A DNA stretch of 64,000 bases from NCBI GenBank assembly GCA_049306275.1, contig JBAQQB010000057.1:1-64000 (forward strand). Reading direction: 5' to 3'. Within the stretch, counting starts at the first letter, position 1, and every line of letters begins with the position of its first letter. The notes beneath the pieces are model-generated. The model saw only the letters and a list, made by a program, of their open reading frames with translations. It was not told the origin of the DNA and ran no database searches. Positions 33,058 to 42,074 of the stretch are shown piece after piece. This stretch comes from JADJTT01 sp049306275 (GTDB taxonomy: Bacteria > Bacteroidota > Bacteroidia > Chitinophagales > Saprospiraceae). The position numbers and the translations under genes were made by a program.

Positions 33058-33476
33058 GTCGTCTCCAGGCCCATTTGGGTGAAAACGCTGTCGATGGGTT
33101 CCCACAATTCGATCTTATTGCCTTCGGGGTCGAGAATGTGCACGAATTTGCCGTATTCAAAGGTCTCAATCTCGTCGACGATGGTCACGCCGTTTTCCCG
33201 GAGTTGCTTCACAAGACCTTCAATGTTTTGCACCCGGTAGTTGACCATGAACTCCTTCTTCGAGGGTTCGAAATAGTCGGTGTCCTCATTAAAAGGGCTC
33301 CATTGCAAGTAGTTGATCTCTTCCGGCCGGTTGGCGTTCCGGAATTCAAAGGAGGAGCCCCATTGATTGACTGCCAGCCCCAGGTTAGCGCTATACCATT
33401 CCCTGACTGCCTGCGGGTCTTTCGAGCGAAAAAAAATGCCTCCGATGCCGGTTACCTTGGGTGTGGTTTCATCCAT
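33051..33476 (-). CDS. VOC-superfamily (glyoxalase/bleomycin-resistance fold) protein
   Basis: This 141-residue single-domain-pair protein has GIGGIFFRSKDPQAVREWYSANLGL, the VOC beta-alpha-beta-beta-beta start, and a C-terminal FVHILDPEGNKIELWEP with the metal-ligand glutamate. The ATG at 33476 is used because the 18 residues before it belong to the upstream gene's tail region. Substrate unknown. It lies 14 bp after the LolA-like gene and is likely co-transcribed. Confidence 0.8.
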   Translation of the reverse strand: MDETTPKVTGIGGIFFRSKDPQAVREWYSANLGLAVNQWGSSFEFRNANRPEEINYLQWSPFNEDTDYFEPSKKEFMVNYRVQNIEGLVKQLRENGVTIVDEIETFEYGKFVHILDPEGNKIELWEPIDSVFTQMGLETTK

Positions 33477-33490
33477 GGTGTTGGTGACTT

Positions 33491-34183
33491 TTAATCGATT
33501 CTCAAATCTTCCACATAACAATCCGGGCACTCGGTTTTGCTCCAGACGAAGGTGCTGGCCGGGTAGGTCTGGTTGCTCTTGAAGACGCCCACCGTCAGGG
33601 TGTAGCGCGAGCCGTCCTTGGCGAAGGCCTTGATGCGCTTGATCTGGCTGCTGGCCTTGTCGACGCTCAGCCGCATCTTCGAATATTCGGAGTTGGGATC
33701 CGTGGGTTTGAACTCGATGTCCTGCAAGACCTTGCCGCCCTCGCTGTACTCATTCGACAACACATACACGAAGTCCTCGCGCTCGTAGATGCGCAGCAGG
33801 TCGCGCGGCGAGAGGAAGGCCTCTTCCTCTTCGGCGTCGAAGTTGTTGATTTGCACTTCTTTGTTCTGCTTGAGGTATAGCCAGATCGACTTGCCGTCGC
33901 ACACCAGGGTCTGGTTTGCCAGCTCCAGCCGGTATTTGTCGCCCGCCTGGATCAGCTTGCCCGGCTGCTCTTCCTTCGGCTGGTCGGGTATTTCAATGGC
34001 CAGCGTAAAGGTGGCTTCGACCGACTTGTACGCCTCGTATTTCACCTTCACTTTCTCCAAAATAGCCTTGGCCGCCGGATCAGAATCGGCCGTTTTCGTG
34101 TACTGGTTCTTAGCGGGCTGCGCCAGCGCCGTCATGGCCATGGCGAGGAAAAACATGCTTGTCAAAAGGGATTTATTCATCAT
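33491..34183 (-). CDS. lolA: LolA-like outer-membrane lipoprotein carrier
   Basis: This 230-residue periplasmic protein has a Sec signal peptide (1-22, ...AMAMTALAQ). The LolA half-barrel pattern is seen in KVKVKYEAYKSVEATFTLAIE, GKLIQAGDKYRLELANQTLVCDGKSIWLYLKQNKEVQI and the YTLTVGVFKSNQTYPASTFVW end. In Bacteroidota such proteins ferry lipoproteins across the periplasm, but several paralogues per genome are usual, so which cargo it carries is unknown. Either of two adjacent ATGs (34183, 34180) may start translation. Confidence 0.85.
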   Translation of the reverse strand: MMNKSLLTSMFFLAMAMTALAQPAKNQYTKTADSDPAAKAILEKVKVKYEAYKSVEATFTLAIEIPDQPKEEQPGKLIQAGDKYRLELANQTLVCDGKSIWLYLKQNKEVQINNFDAEEEEAFLSPRDLLRIYEREDFVYVLSNEYSEGGKVLQDIEFKPTDPNSEYSKMRLSVDKASSQIKRIKAFAKDGSRYTLTVGVFKSNQTYPASTFVWSKTECPDCYVEDLRID

Positions 34184-34321
34184 GGTTCGTTTTCCTTTGT
34201 ACTAACGATTTAGAGTCGCAAATATGATAAAAGGAACATTGGCGTAGGGTTAAAGTTTGTTAAAACACTTTTTCATCTCCTCATCTTCTCACCTCCTCAC
34301 CTTTTCTCTACCTTTAATCCT

Positions 34322-36502
34322 ATGAAGTTCCTCTCCCCAACACTCCCCTTCCAGCCTCAGCACGACGCTACCGACTGCGGCCCTGCGGTGCTGCGCATGG
34401 TGGCGGGATATCATGGCTCGGCGCCGTCGATGCAGGCCCTTCGGGAAATGACGGGGGCCGGCAGGGAAGGGGCTTCGATCGAGGATCTGGCGGAAGCAGC
34501 GCGGAAATTGGGCTTCGAAGCGCTCACTGTATGGATGGGCCTGGACACCGATCCCGGGCTGGCCGAAGCGCCCCTGCCCTGTATCCTGCACTGGGAGCAG
34601 CGGCACTTCGTCGTGCTCTACCGCCTGAGCCGCCGCCATGCCTGGATCGCCGATCCGGCGCGGGGCAAACTGCGCATTTCGCGCGAGCAACTGAAGACCT
34701 CCTGGCTGGGAGATGGCGACCGCGCCGCAGCTCTGCTGCTCATTGCAAAAGAAGACAGGGCCCCGGCCCCTCACCATGCGCCTTCCATGGCGGCCTTCGT
34801 GTGGCGGCATCTTCGTTTTTATCGAAAAATGCTCTACCTGCTCCTGGCGGGTGTGCTGCTGGGCAGCCTCGTGGCCATGGCGGCGCCCTTCCTGGCCCAG
34901 GCGGTGGTCGATGCCGGGATGCCCAACCGCGACCTCTCCTTCATCGCCCTGCTGCTCGTGGGGCAGTTGTTGATCGGTCTTGGCCAACTCGGTTTGCAGT
35001 GGTGGCAGGCCTGGCTGCTCACCCAGCTGGGCGGGCGTTTTCAGCTCAACCTGCTCAGCGCCTTCCTGCGCCGCCTGACCATGCTGCCGCAGCGCTTTTT
35101 CGACCGCCGGCAGGTGGGCGACCTGCTGCAGCGCGTCGACGACCACCAGCGCGTAGAGCAGTGGGTGGCGGGCGATCTGGTGCGCATCGTCTATTTCTCC
35201 CTCTTCGGCCTGGTGTTCGGGCTGGTGCTGCTGCTCTACAGTCCCTTGCTGTTCGCCGTATTCCTGCTGGGCAGCGCTATTTACCTGGCCTGGGCCCTGG
35301 CCTTCCTGCGCGCGCGCCGCGCCATCGACCACCAGCGGTTTGAGCAGTTGGCGGAGCACCAGGAGAGCCTGCTGGAGACCATCCAGGGCATGCCCGACGT
35401 CAAGGTGCAGGGCAGCCGGGAGCGGCATTTCGGGAAATGGGGGCAGGTGCAGCGCAGGCTCTTCCAGACCAGCCTCAGGGCACTCTGGGTGCGGCAGATG
35501 CAGGACGGCGGCGCGGGACTCATCAACCAGGTCAAGGACCTGCTGCTGGTCTTCCTGGCGGCAAAAGGCGTTGTAGATGGCCAGATGACCTTGGGTATGT
35601 TCGTGGCGGTGCAGTTCATCATCGGGCAGCTCAACGTGCCCATCTCTCAGCTCGCCCAGTTCATCCGCTCTTTCCAGGACGCCCGCATCAGCCTCGAACG
35701 GATCAGGGTGGTGCAGGAGGAGCCCACGGAGGTGGAGGAAGAACCCACATTTTCGCCGATCCAATTTTCCGGGGGTATTTTTTTGGAGAATGTCTCCTTC
35801 CGCTATCATTCCGCGGGAAAGCCCGTGCTCGAGGGGATCGGCCTGCATTTTCCCGAAGGGAAAAAAATCGCCATCGTGGGTCCCAGCGGCAGCGGCAAGA
35901 CGACCCTGCTGCGCCTCCTGCTCGGGCTCTACCTGCCCGAAAGCGGGACGATCCGGATAGGGGAGCGGGTGTTGGATAAAAACAACCTGGCGGCCTGGCG
36001 GGCCTCCTGCGGCGCGGCCTTGCAAGACGGCTTCCTGTTTTCCGACTCCATCGCCCAAAACATCGCCGAGGCAGATGAAAGGCCCGATATGGAACGGGTG
36101 GAGACCGCCGCAAAAAACGCCGCCATCCACGAGTTTATCCTTTCCCTGCCGCATGGGTACCAGACTTTTATCGGTCCGAAGGGCGTGCAGCTCAGCCAGG
36201 GGCAGCGGCAGCGCGTACTGCTGGCTCGCGCCTGGTACCGCAACCCCCGTTTCTGGGTGCTCGACGAAGCCACCAGCGCCCTCGACGCCCCCACGGAAGA
36301 CGCCGTTTGGGAAGCGCTTTCCAGCCAATCGTTCCCACCCTCTATCGTTTTTTCTTCCCACCGCCTTCAGACGATACAACGGGCAGACCATGTGGTGGTG
36401 GTTGCCGATGGCCGGGTTGTGCAGGAAGGCTCGCCGGCCGTGCTCGCCGCGACGCCGGGACCTTTTCAGGAACTTTTCCAGCATCCGCGATCATCCGCCT
36501 GA
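34322..36502 (+). CDS. C39-peptidase-containing ABC exporter (PCAT type)
   Basis: This 726-residue protein fuses an N-terminal C39 cysteine protease (1-130; catalytic Cys19 in ATDCGPAVLRM, His in QRHFVVLYRL, Asp in ADPARG), a six-helix exporter domain (about 155-440) and an ATPase (about 480-720; Walker A GPSGSGKTT, signature LSQGQRQRVLLARA, Walker B FWVLDEATSALD). PCATs cleave a double-glycine leader and export the peptide. No HlyD accessory protein and no obvious GG-leader gene lies next to it, so the cargo is elsewhere or unrecognised. Confidence 0.93.
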   Translation: MKFLSPTLPFQPQHDATDCGPAVLRMVAGYHGSAPSMQALREMTGAGREGASIEDLAEAARKLGFEALTVWMGLDTDPGLAEAPLPCILHWEQRHFVVLYRLSRRHAWIADPARGKLRISREQLKTSWLGDGDRAAALLLIAKEDRAPAPHHAPSMAAFVWRHLRFYRKMLYLLLAGVLLGSLVAMAAPFLAQAVVDAGMPNRDLSFIALLLVGQLLIGLGQLGLQWWQAWLLTQLGGRFQLNLLSAFLRRLTMLPQRFFDRRQVGDLLQRVDDHQRVEQWVAGDLVRIVYFSLFGLVFGLVLLLYSPLLFAVFLLGSAIYLAWALAFLRARRAIDHQRFEQLAEHQESLLETIQGMPDVKVQGSRERHFGKWGQVQRRLFQTSLRALWVRQMQDGGAGLINQVKDLLLVFLAAKGVVDGQMTLGMFVAVQFIIGQLNVPISQLAQFIRSFQDARISLERIRVVQEEPTEVEEEPTFSPIQFSGGIFLENVSFRYHSAGKPVLEGIGLHFPEGKKIAIVGPSGSGKTTLLRLLLGLYLPESGTIRIGERVLDKNNLAAWRASCGAALQDGFLFSDSIAQNIAEADERPDMERVETAAKNAAIHEFILSLPHGYQTFIGPKGVQLSQGQRQRVLLARAWYRNPRFWVLDEATSALDAPTEDAVWEALSSQSFPPSIVFSSHRLQTIQRADHVVVVADGRVVQEGSPAVLAATPGPFQELFQHPRSSA

Positions 36503-36610
36503 TCCGCGTTATCCGCGGGCCTTTTTTAGAACGCTGATGACGCGGATGCTTCGCAACGCGGATTATTGCGGATTTTTATTTAACTTACGGGTGACCAAAA
36601 CTCCAACCCC
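36503..36610. repeat. Repeat-rich gap with ATCCGCG / CGCGGAT units
   Basis: The gap holds ATCCGCGTTATCCGCG (from about 36503) and, inverted, CGCGGATGCTTCGCAACGCGGAT plus GCGGATTTTTATTT (about 36541-36580). These phrases resemble a dispersed short repeat that I have seen in environmental bacterial genomes. A T6 run after ATCCGCGGGCC could also act as a terminator for the exporter gene. Confidence 0.5.
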
Positions 36611-38998
36611 ATGCTAACGCCACTTTCCCCGAAGCAACTGCGGCGCAGCTACGACCCGGCTACCCTCAACATCGAGAAACTATCGCAAACCGCGCCGCCC
36701 AAGGCCATTATCGGGCAGGAGCGGGCGGTCAAGGCCCTGCAGTTTGGGCTGGGCAACAAGACCGCGGGCTTCAACGTCTACATCTCCGGCTACGAGGGCG
36801 AAGGCAAGATCGATGCCGTGCTGCACTTCCTGCGCGACCTGGCGCACGATGAGACGGCGCCCGACGACTGGTGCTATGTCAATAATTTCTCGGAACCCTA
36901 TTACCCCAAACGCCTCAGATTGCCACAAGGACAATCGCGGGTGTTCAAGAGCGAAATAGCCGAATTCATTCAGGAGGCCCACGGCGTGCTGGTGCGGGCC
37001 TTTGAAAGCGACGACTACACGAGCAAGCGGGAGGAGATACAGGGCCGGTTTCAGGAAAGGGAAAAACTGCTGTTTTCCGACCTCGACAAGCGGGCAAAAG
37101 AAGAGAAGTTTTTTTTCAAAAGAACGCCCGTGGAGATCATCACCGTGCCGCTGGTCGACGGCAGGCCCATGACCGACCGCGAATTCCTCTCCCTGACGGA
37201 AGAAGAGCGGGAGGAGATCATGGAGAAACAGGAGTCTTTCAAGGATGAGCTGAAACAGATTGTCCGCAAGGCCCGCGATCTGGAGAAGGAATTCGCCACA
37301 ACGGTCTACGACCTCGACCAGCGGATCGCCCTTTTTTCCATACAAGGCCCTCTGGAAGAACTGCTCGAAAAATACGCCGGGCAGGAGAGCGTCATCGACT
37401 ACCTGCAGGCCATCAAGGAGAATATCCTCGACAATTTGCAGGAATTTATCCAGTCGGGAGCCCCGGGCGCACAGAAGGAGCGCAACCACGTCGCGCTGCG
37501 CAAGCAATACGAGGTGAATGTGGTGGTCGACAACGCCAGCCTCGAAGGCGCGCCCATTATCCTGGAGCTCAACCCGACCTTCAACAACCTTTTCGGGAAA
37601 ATAGAAAAAGAATCGATGATGGGGGCTTTGGTTACCGACTTCACCCTCATCCGCGGCGGCTCCCTGCATGCGGCCAATGGCGGTTATCTCGTCATTCCGG
37701 TCGACGACCTGTTGCGCAATCCCTTTTCCTGGGACAGCCTCAAGCGGGCCTTGCGCAACCGCGAGATCGTGCCGGAGGACATCGTCGAGCGCCTCGGCTA
37801 CATCACGACCAAGAGCCTCAAGCCCGAGCCCATCCCGCTCAACGTGCAGGTCATCCTCATCGGCAGGCCGGAGTACTACTACCTGCTGTACGAATACGAC
37901 GACGATTTCCGCGAGCTGTTCAAGGTGAAGGCCGATTTCAACGCCTACATGCCCAACACCGACGACAACATCCGCGATTTCTGCCGCTTCGTCAACAACC
38001 TCTGCGTGGAGGAAAACGCCCTTCCCCTCGACGCACCCGGCATGGCCACCCTGCTCGAACAGGCCCACCGCATCGCCGAGCACCAGGAGCGGCTCTCCAC
38101 CCAATTCGGCCGGATTTCGGAAGTCATCGTCGAGGCCAACCACTACGCGAAGAAAGACGGCGCCGCGGCGATTTCCAGCGAGCACCTCAAAAAAGCGGTG
38201 CAGGAGCGCTTTCTGCGGTCGAACCTCATGCAAGAGCGCATCCACGAGCTGATCGCCGAAGACGTCTACCTCATCGATGTGGACGGAGAGAAGATCGGGC
38301 AGGTCAACGGCCTGGCCGTGCTCGACCTGGGCGACATCTCCTTCGGGCGGCCCAACCGCATCACCGCCAGCATCTCGGTGGGCAACACGGGCATCCTCGA
38401 CATCGAGCGGGAGGCCAAGCTTGGCGGGCCTATCCACACCAAGGGCGTGCTCATCCTCTCCGGTTTCCTTTCCGAGCTGTTCGGCTCCGACAAGCAGCTC
38501 AACCTCCACGCCAGGCTGGTATTCGAGCAGAGCTACGGCGGCATCGAGGGCGACAGCGCTTCCAGCACCGAGCTCTACGCGCTGCTCTCCGCCCTCGCCG
38601 GCGTCCCCATCCGCCAGGGCATCGCGGTGACGGGTTCCGTCAACCAGAAAGGCGAGGTGCAGGCCATCGGCGGGGTCAACGAGAAGATCGAGGGCTTTTT
38701 CGACGTTTGTAAGATCAAAGGCTTCACCGGCAAACAGGGCGTCATGATCCCCGCCGCCAATGTGAAAAACCTGATGGTCAGGCACGAGGTCCAGGAAGCC
38801 GTAGAAAAAGGCCAGTTCTCGATCTGGGCGGTTTCGACGATCTCCCAGGGCTTTGAGATACTGACCGGCCTGCCCACCGGCAGCCCGATGGTGCATCCGC
38901 AGACGGGGGAGGTCAGCTTTGAGCCGGGCACAGCGTATGAGCGGGTGAACAGGCGGTTGGTGGAGTTGGGGGAGAAGATGAAGACAGGAGAAGAGTAA
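36611..38998 (+). CDS. LonB/LonC-like AAA+ serine protease (S16 family, COG1067 type)
   Basis: This 795-residue protein lacks the Lon N-domain. A Walker A-like GYEGEGK lies at 60-66 (non-canonical, with Glu-Gly-Lys-Ile in place of Gly-Lys-Thr). A long helical insertion (about 120-270) and AAA+ motifs (GGYLVIPVDDLL as Walker B-like, about 355) follow. The protease domain has S649 in EGDSASS and K692 in GGVNEKIEG, 43 residues apart as in E. coli Lon. Members degrade or remodel damaged proteins. The degenerate P-loop threonine raises doubt about ATP hydrolysis. Confidence 0.85.
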   Translation: MLTPLSPKQLRRSYDPATLNIEKLSQTAPPKAIIGQERAVKALQFGLGNKTAGFNVYISGYEGEGKIDAVLHFLRDLAHDETAPDDWCYVNNFSEPYYPKRLRLPQGQSRVFKSEIAEFIQEAHGVLVRAFESDDYTSKREEIQGRFQEREKLLFSDLDKRAKEEKFFFKRTPVEIITVPLVDGRPMTDREFLSLTEEEREEIMEKQESFKDELKQIVRKARDLEKEFATTVYDLDQRIALFSIQGPLEELLEKYAGQESVIDYLQAIKENILDNLQEFIQSGAPGAQKERNHVALRKQYEVNVVVDNASLEGAPIILELNPTFNNLFGKIEKESMMGALVTDFTLIRGGSLHAANGGYLVIPVDDLLRNPFSWDSLKRALRNREIVPEDIVERLGYITTKSLKPEPIPLNVQVILIGRPEYYYLLYEYDDDFRELFKVKADFNAYMPNTDDNIRDFCRFVNNLCVEENALPLDAPGMATLLEQAHRIAEHQERLSTQFGRISEVIVEANHYAKKDGAAAISSEHLKKAVQERFLRSNLMQERIHELIAEDVYLIDVDGEKIGQVNGLAVLDLGDISFGRPNRITASISVGNTGILDIEREAKLGGPIHTKGVLILSGFLSELFGSDKQLNLHARLVFEQSYGGIEGDSASSTELYALLSALAGVPIRQGIAVTGSVNQKGEVQAIGGVNEKIEGFFDVCKIKGFTGKQGVMIPAANVKNLMVRHEVQEAVEKGQFSIWAVSTISQGFEILTGLPTGSPMVHPQTGEVSFEPGTAYERVNRRLVELGEKMKTGEE

Positions 38999-39391
38999 AG
39001 GCTGAGGTGTTAGCATTTGGAAAATGGTTTTTTTGAGGTTTTGAATAATATTCGGAAAACAAAGATTGGGGCGAAATAATAGGGGGGGGGTGATGTTGAA
39101 TTTCAAAACAAGATTTTAGTTAAAAAATTTGCTTTTTTGTTTTTTTATCCATTGAATTTGGATGCATTTTTGCTTTGTTTGTCGCTCCGTTAGCTTACCC
39201 ATTATTAGCGCACATTACATAAATGGCTGCCGTTTTGCGATGGCAGGGCTATTCGCGTTTTGTAAAAATTAGCAACAAACCTTGGTTGGTGACTTTTCTA
39301 TTGCTTTTGGCTTTTTGGGTCGGAAGCCAGCAGGTTCAATGGTTTGCATTTGCATAGGGCTTATTATCCTGACAACATTAATTTATTTAAG
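38999..39391. other. 393-bp AT-rich intergenic region
   Basis: The region has no long gene. It contains a run of nine G (39082-39090), poly-T tracts, and a possible 44-codon reading frame (39223-39357, plus) with one hydrophobic segment (PWLVTFLLLLAFWVG). The phrase around 39225-39247 forms a weak hairpin CTGCC...GGCAG. Composition changes sharply here from GC-rich to AT-rich. Confidence 0.6.
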
Positions 39392-41380
39392 ATGAAAAGG
39401 GTCAATTTATCGGTATTTGTCGTGCTTTTATTGATAACAGGATGTAAAAAAGACGATACCATTCTTAAATCCGAAAGGCAAAATTTTGCCGACAGCCAAA
39501 CCATGACCATAGAGGCGGCGAAGTCACTCTTCTACCAATATTATGACTTTCCTGCCAAGTATAATGTTCAAGGTTTGGAAGAAGGTGAAACTTGCCTTGT
39601 TCTTGAGCCAATATGGTATTTAGCACAAGAAATACAGACCAATGATAGTATTGAATTAGTAACTGTTCCTTTGCACATGCCTGACAGTGTGGTCCGGCAT
39701 GGAAGAGGAGGACAACTTGTTTTCTTTCCGAATGGTTCTTGTGAGTTTCCTGTACAGCTTGTAGTATATGATACCAAAGATTATAATGATAGTCGCCCTT
39801 TTCCAATAAACAATTGTTCCTTTACTGGAGTAATTTCGGTTTTTGATTTTTGTAATTGTTCTGCTTTTTCGTATCCTGTGGAGGATGGGGAACTGTTAGG
39901 AGCAACAGAATGGCAGTACAACTTTGATGTTTGCCCAAGCGGCGAAGCTACTATTCGAACAGTTCCGGATTGTTATAATTTTAACAGTGGATGGTGGCAA
40001 GATTTATTCCGGCCTGGAGGATTCTTTTGGAACCTTTGGAATGGGGTTTTAGATGTTTTTTCAGGTTCAGGTGGATCTGGCGGCACAGGAACGACCTGGG
40101 TTTGGATTGGATATAATTATGGAGGATTTCCATATTATGGTGGAGGTGGATATTCTTCCTCTGGAGGAGGAGGGGGAACTGGTTCCCCGACACAAATAAA
40201 TACTATATTTGATGGAACCTTTTTTAATGGGGAGGGACAATTAGTAGTTAACATATTAGAGGAGATGATTGCCGAAAACGACTTGTTAATTTGTACTGAG
40301 AAATTGCATAACGAATTATATTATTGTATAAGTATGGCCGTATCCTCGGGAGAAATTATTCCTCATCCTGGACACCCTTCGTGCAATGATGGTTCTCAAG
40401 GCGGGAATGGAGTGCTTAGCCTTAGTTCGTATATCTATGCATTAAATGCACTTGGGACTATTGAGGATTGTTTATCTCCCATTATCAGCCAATACCAAAA
40501 TATGGAAATGGATATAATAGAAGGAGATGGAATGCTAATGTGTATTGTTGAGAAAATAAATAAATTTGACGTGAGCAATGAAGATTTGTTCAAGTATATA
40601 AAAACTAGTTGCGGGGGTGATGAGGATTGTATTAATGGAATATTAGATTGTTTTGAAAAGTTGGAGGCGTTTCAGGACGAATTTGGGCTTAGTTTGGGTC
40701 AAGATTTTTTTGAAAAAATTAGTAGTATTTGTATTGAGTGCAATTGCAGTGGATGTAGTGCACTTGAAATCAATTATTGTATGCTAGATGCCTTTTGTGC
40801 AAATGAGTTAAGTGGACTTATCAATGAAGATCCAAGTTGGCTCAATAAATCAATTTTTCTATTTCCGGAAGATATTCCAGAACCTGCTGTAACAGAAGAA
40901 GATATGATATGTGGATTGCTTTTTGATTTTAATTATACTGATAATTCTCATTCAATGGAGGCCGCAGGTTTGACCAACTTAAGACTAAGGATTAATGTCA
41001 ACGGAACTAATGTCGACTTCTTTTTCCCTCGAGTATATTTTGTCAGTTCTCCTCTGGATAATTGTATGGAATCTTTAAGTCAAAAAGCCGCTGACGCTGT
41101 CAATCAAACGATTATTACTGCCAAAACAAGGATTGAAAATAACGACTATCCAGAAATGTTTGATGAATTTGGCAATCTAATGCCTCCTGATATAAGGCAT
41201 ATAGTTTATGTAGAGTTGTTCAAAAATTTTAAATTAGCAATACTGGGCTGTAAACCTCCTCACTCGACACATTTTTCTGAAGTAAAACTCATAGATGTGG
41301 AAAGGCAAGAATACTATGAGAATGTACAAGGCACGGTATTTAACGATTTTCCAACTGAGTTTGTAAATAAATGTGACTGA
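39392..41380 (+). CDS. Large AT-rich lipoprotein with Gly-rich linker, unknown function
   Basis: The 662-residue protein begins with a lipoprotein signal (MKRVNLSVFVVLLLITGCKKD, cysteine 18). An N-terminal region (about 20-215) is followed by a Gly/Ser/Tyr-rich linker (about 225-265) and a large C-terminal region rich in cysteine (CIECNCSGCSALEINYCMLDAFC, about 445-470). No family recognised. The coding DNA is markedly AT-richer than the rest of the window and uses A/T third positions, indicating recent acquisition. The modular layout, conserved-looking anchor plus linker plus variable tail, resembles polymorphic surface proteins, but no toxin motif is visible. Confidence 0.7.
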   Translation: MKRVNLSVFVVLLLITGCKKDDTILKSERQNFADSQTMTIEAAKSLFYQYYDFPAKYNVQGLEEGETCLVLEPIWYLAQEIQTNDSIELVTVPLHMPDSVVRHGRGGQLVFFPNGSCEFPVQLVVYDTKDYNDSRPFPINNCSFTGVISVFDFCNCSAFSYPVEDGELLGATEWQYNFDVCPSGEATIRTVPDCYNFNSGWWQDLFRPGGFFWNLWNGVLDVFSGSGGSGGTGTTWVWIGYNYGGFPYYGGGGYSSSGGGGGTGSPTQINTIFDGTFFNGEGQLVVNILEEMIAENDLLICTEKLHNELYYCISMAVSSGEIIPHPGHPSCNDGSQGGNGVLSLSSYIYALNALGTIEDCLSPIISQYQNMEMDIIEGDGMLMCIVEKINKFDVSNEDLFKYIKTSCGGDEDCINGILDCFEKLEAFQDEFGLSLGQDFFEKISSICIECNCSGCSALEINYCMLDAFCANELSGLINEDPSWLNKSIFLFPEDIPEPAVTEEDMICGLLFDFNYTDNSHSMEAAGLTNLRLRINVNGTNVDFFFPRVYFVSSPLDNCMESLSQKAADAVNQTIITAKTRIENNDYPEMFDEFGNLMPPDIRHIVYVELFKNFKLAILGCKPPHSTHFSEVKLIDVERQEYYENVQGTVFNDFPTEFVNKCD

Positions 41381-41426
41381 ATTACCTCAACGTGACAAGG
41401 TTTATTTTTATGATAAAGTACCGAAC

Positions 41427-42074
41427 ATGTCGATTTTAAAAAAAATACGAGCCAGCTTTTTTTATTCCCTAATTATCTTTTTAATCCTGGGGTGTTCTTC
41501 TGGCGTTAAATATCTTAGCACAAACAAACAGCTGCATTTGTTAAATAAGTTGTTTTTTGAAAACGTAGATAAAGAGTACTTTGAGAAACTTAAGATAAAT
41601 AAAGAAAGGGTTTATTACTCCCCTTATCTTGTTTATCGGAATGAACTTTTTCCAAATGAACCATACCGATTAGGGGATATGATGGATGAAAAAGAAGTAT
41701 CTCTCAACCATTTAAATATTTCTCCTGCTTCACCGTTGTTTGATAGTATACGCAAAGAAGAATTAAGGATTTTACTTGATCAGTATCCGACTGATACGAT
41801 TAAATTGATCATCCCGGATAGTCTGAAAGTAATTTACTCTTATTATTCTGAAGATATAGATGTAGTTAAAGATACATCTCCAATTTGGTTCCTTTCCCCC
41901 TTACTTCCCACAAAAGAGAAGCATGTCTATGTAATGCAGGTTTATGGCTACTATACCTGGGGCTATGAAGGAATGAGAAAACGGTTTATGACAAGAAGGT
42001 TCACAAAGTACCATATAAAGGGAAGAAAGATTGAAAAAATTGGAATTATTGAATATAATTTGTATTCCATTTAA
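41427..42074 (+). CDS. Small AT-rich lipoprotein, unknown function
   Basis: This 215-residue product has a lipobox (FLILGCSSG, cysteine about 21) and then a beta-rich, Tyr/Lys-rich domain with no recognisable family: YYSPYLVYRNELFPNEPYRLG, IPDSLKVIYSYYSED, HVYVMQVYGYYTWGYEGM. The ATG at 41427 is preferred over a GTG at 41373 because it begins the signal. It lies 46 bp after the larger lipoprotein and shares its low GC, so the two were probably acquired together. An accessory or immunity role is possible but unsupported by motif. Confidence 0.65.
   Translation: MSILKKIRASFFYSLIIFLILGCSSGVKYLSTNKQLHLLNKLFFENVDKEYFEKLKINKERVYYSPYLVYRNELFPNEPYRLGDMMDEKEVSLNHLNISPASPLFDSIRKEELRILLDQYPTDTIKLIIPDSLKVIYSYYSEDIDVVKDTSPIWFLSPLLPTKEKHVYVMQVYGYYTWGYEGMRKRFMTRRFTKYHIKGRKIEKIGIIEYNLYSI

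Noticed and set aside
34289..36484. 731-codon minus-strand frame opposite the C39 exporter
   Set aside because: Exporter motifs are complete on the plus strand; the opposite frame is Gln/Glu/His-rich low-complexity.
39082..39090. G9 run as a phase-variation tract
   Set aside because: It lies in non-coding DNA over 250 bp from any start and not within a promoter that I can see; it may only be a sequencing-difficult site.
36680..39106. 808-codon minus-strand frame opposite the Lon-like protease
   Set aside because: The protease dyad and AAA motifs are on the plus strand; the shadow has no recognisable domain.
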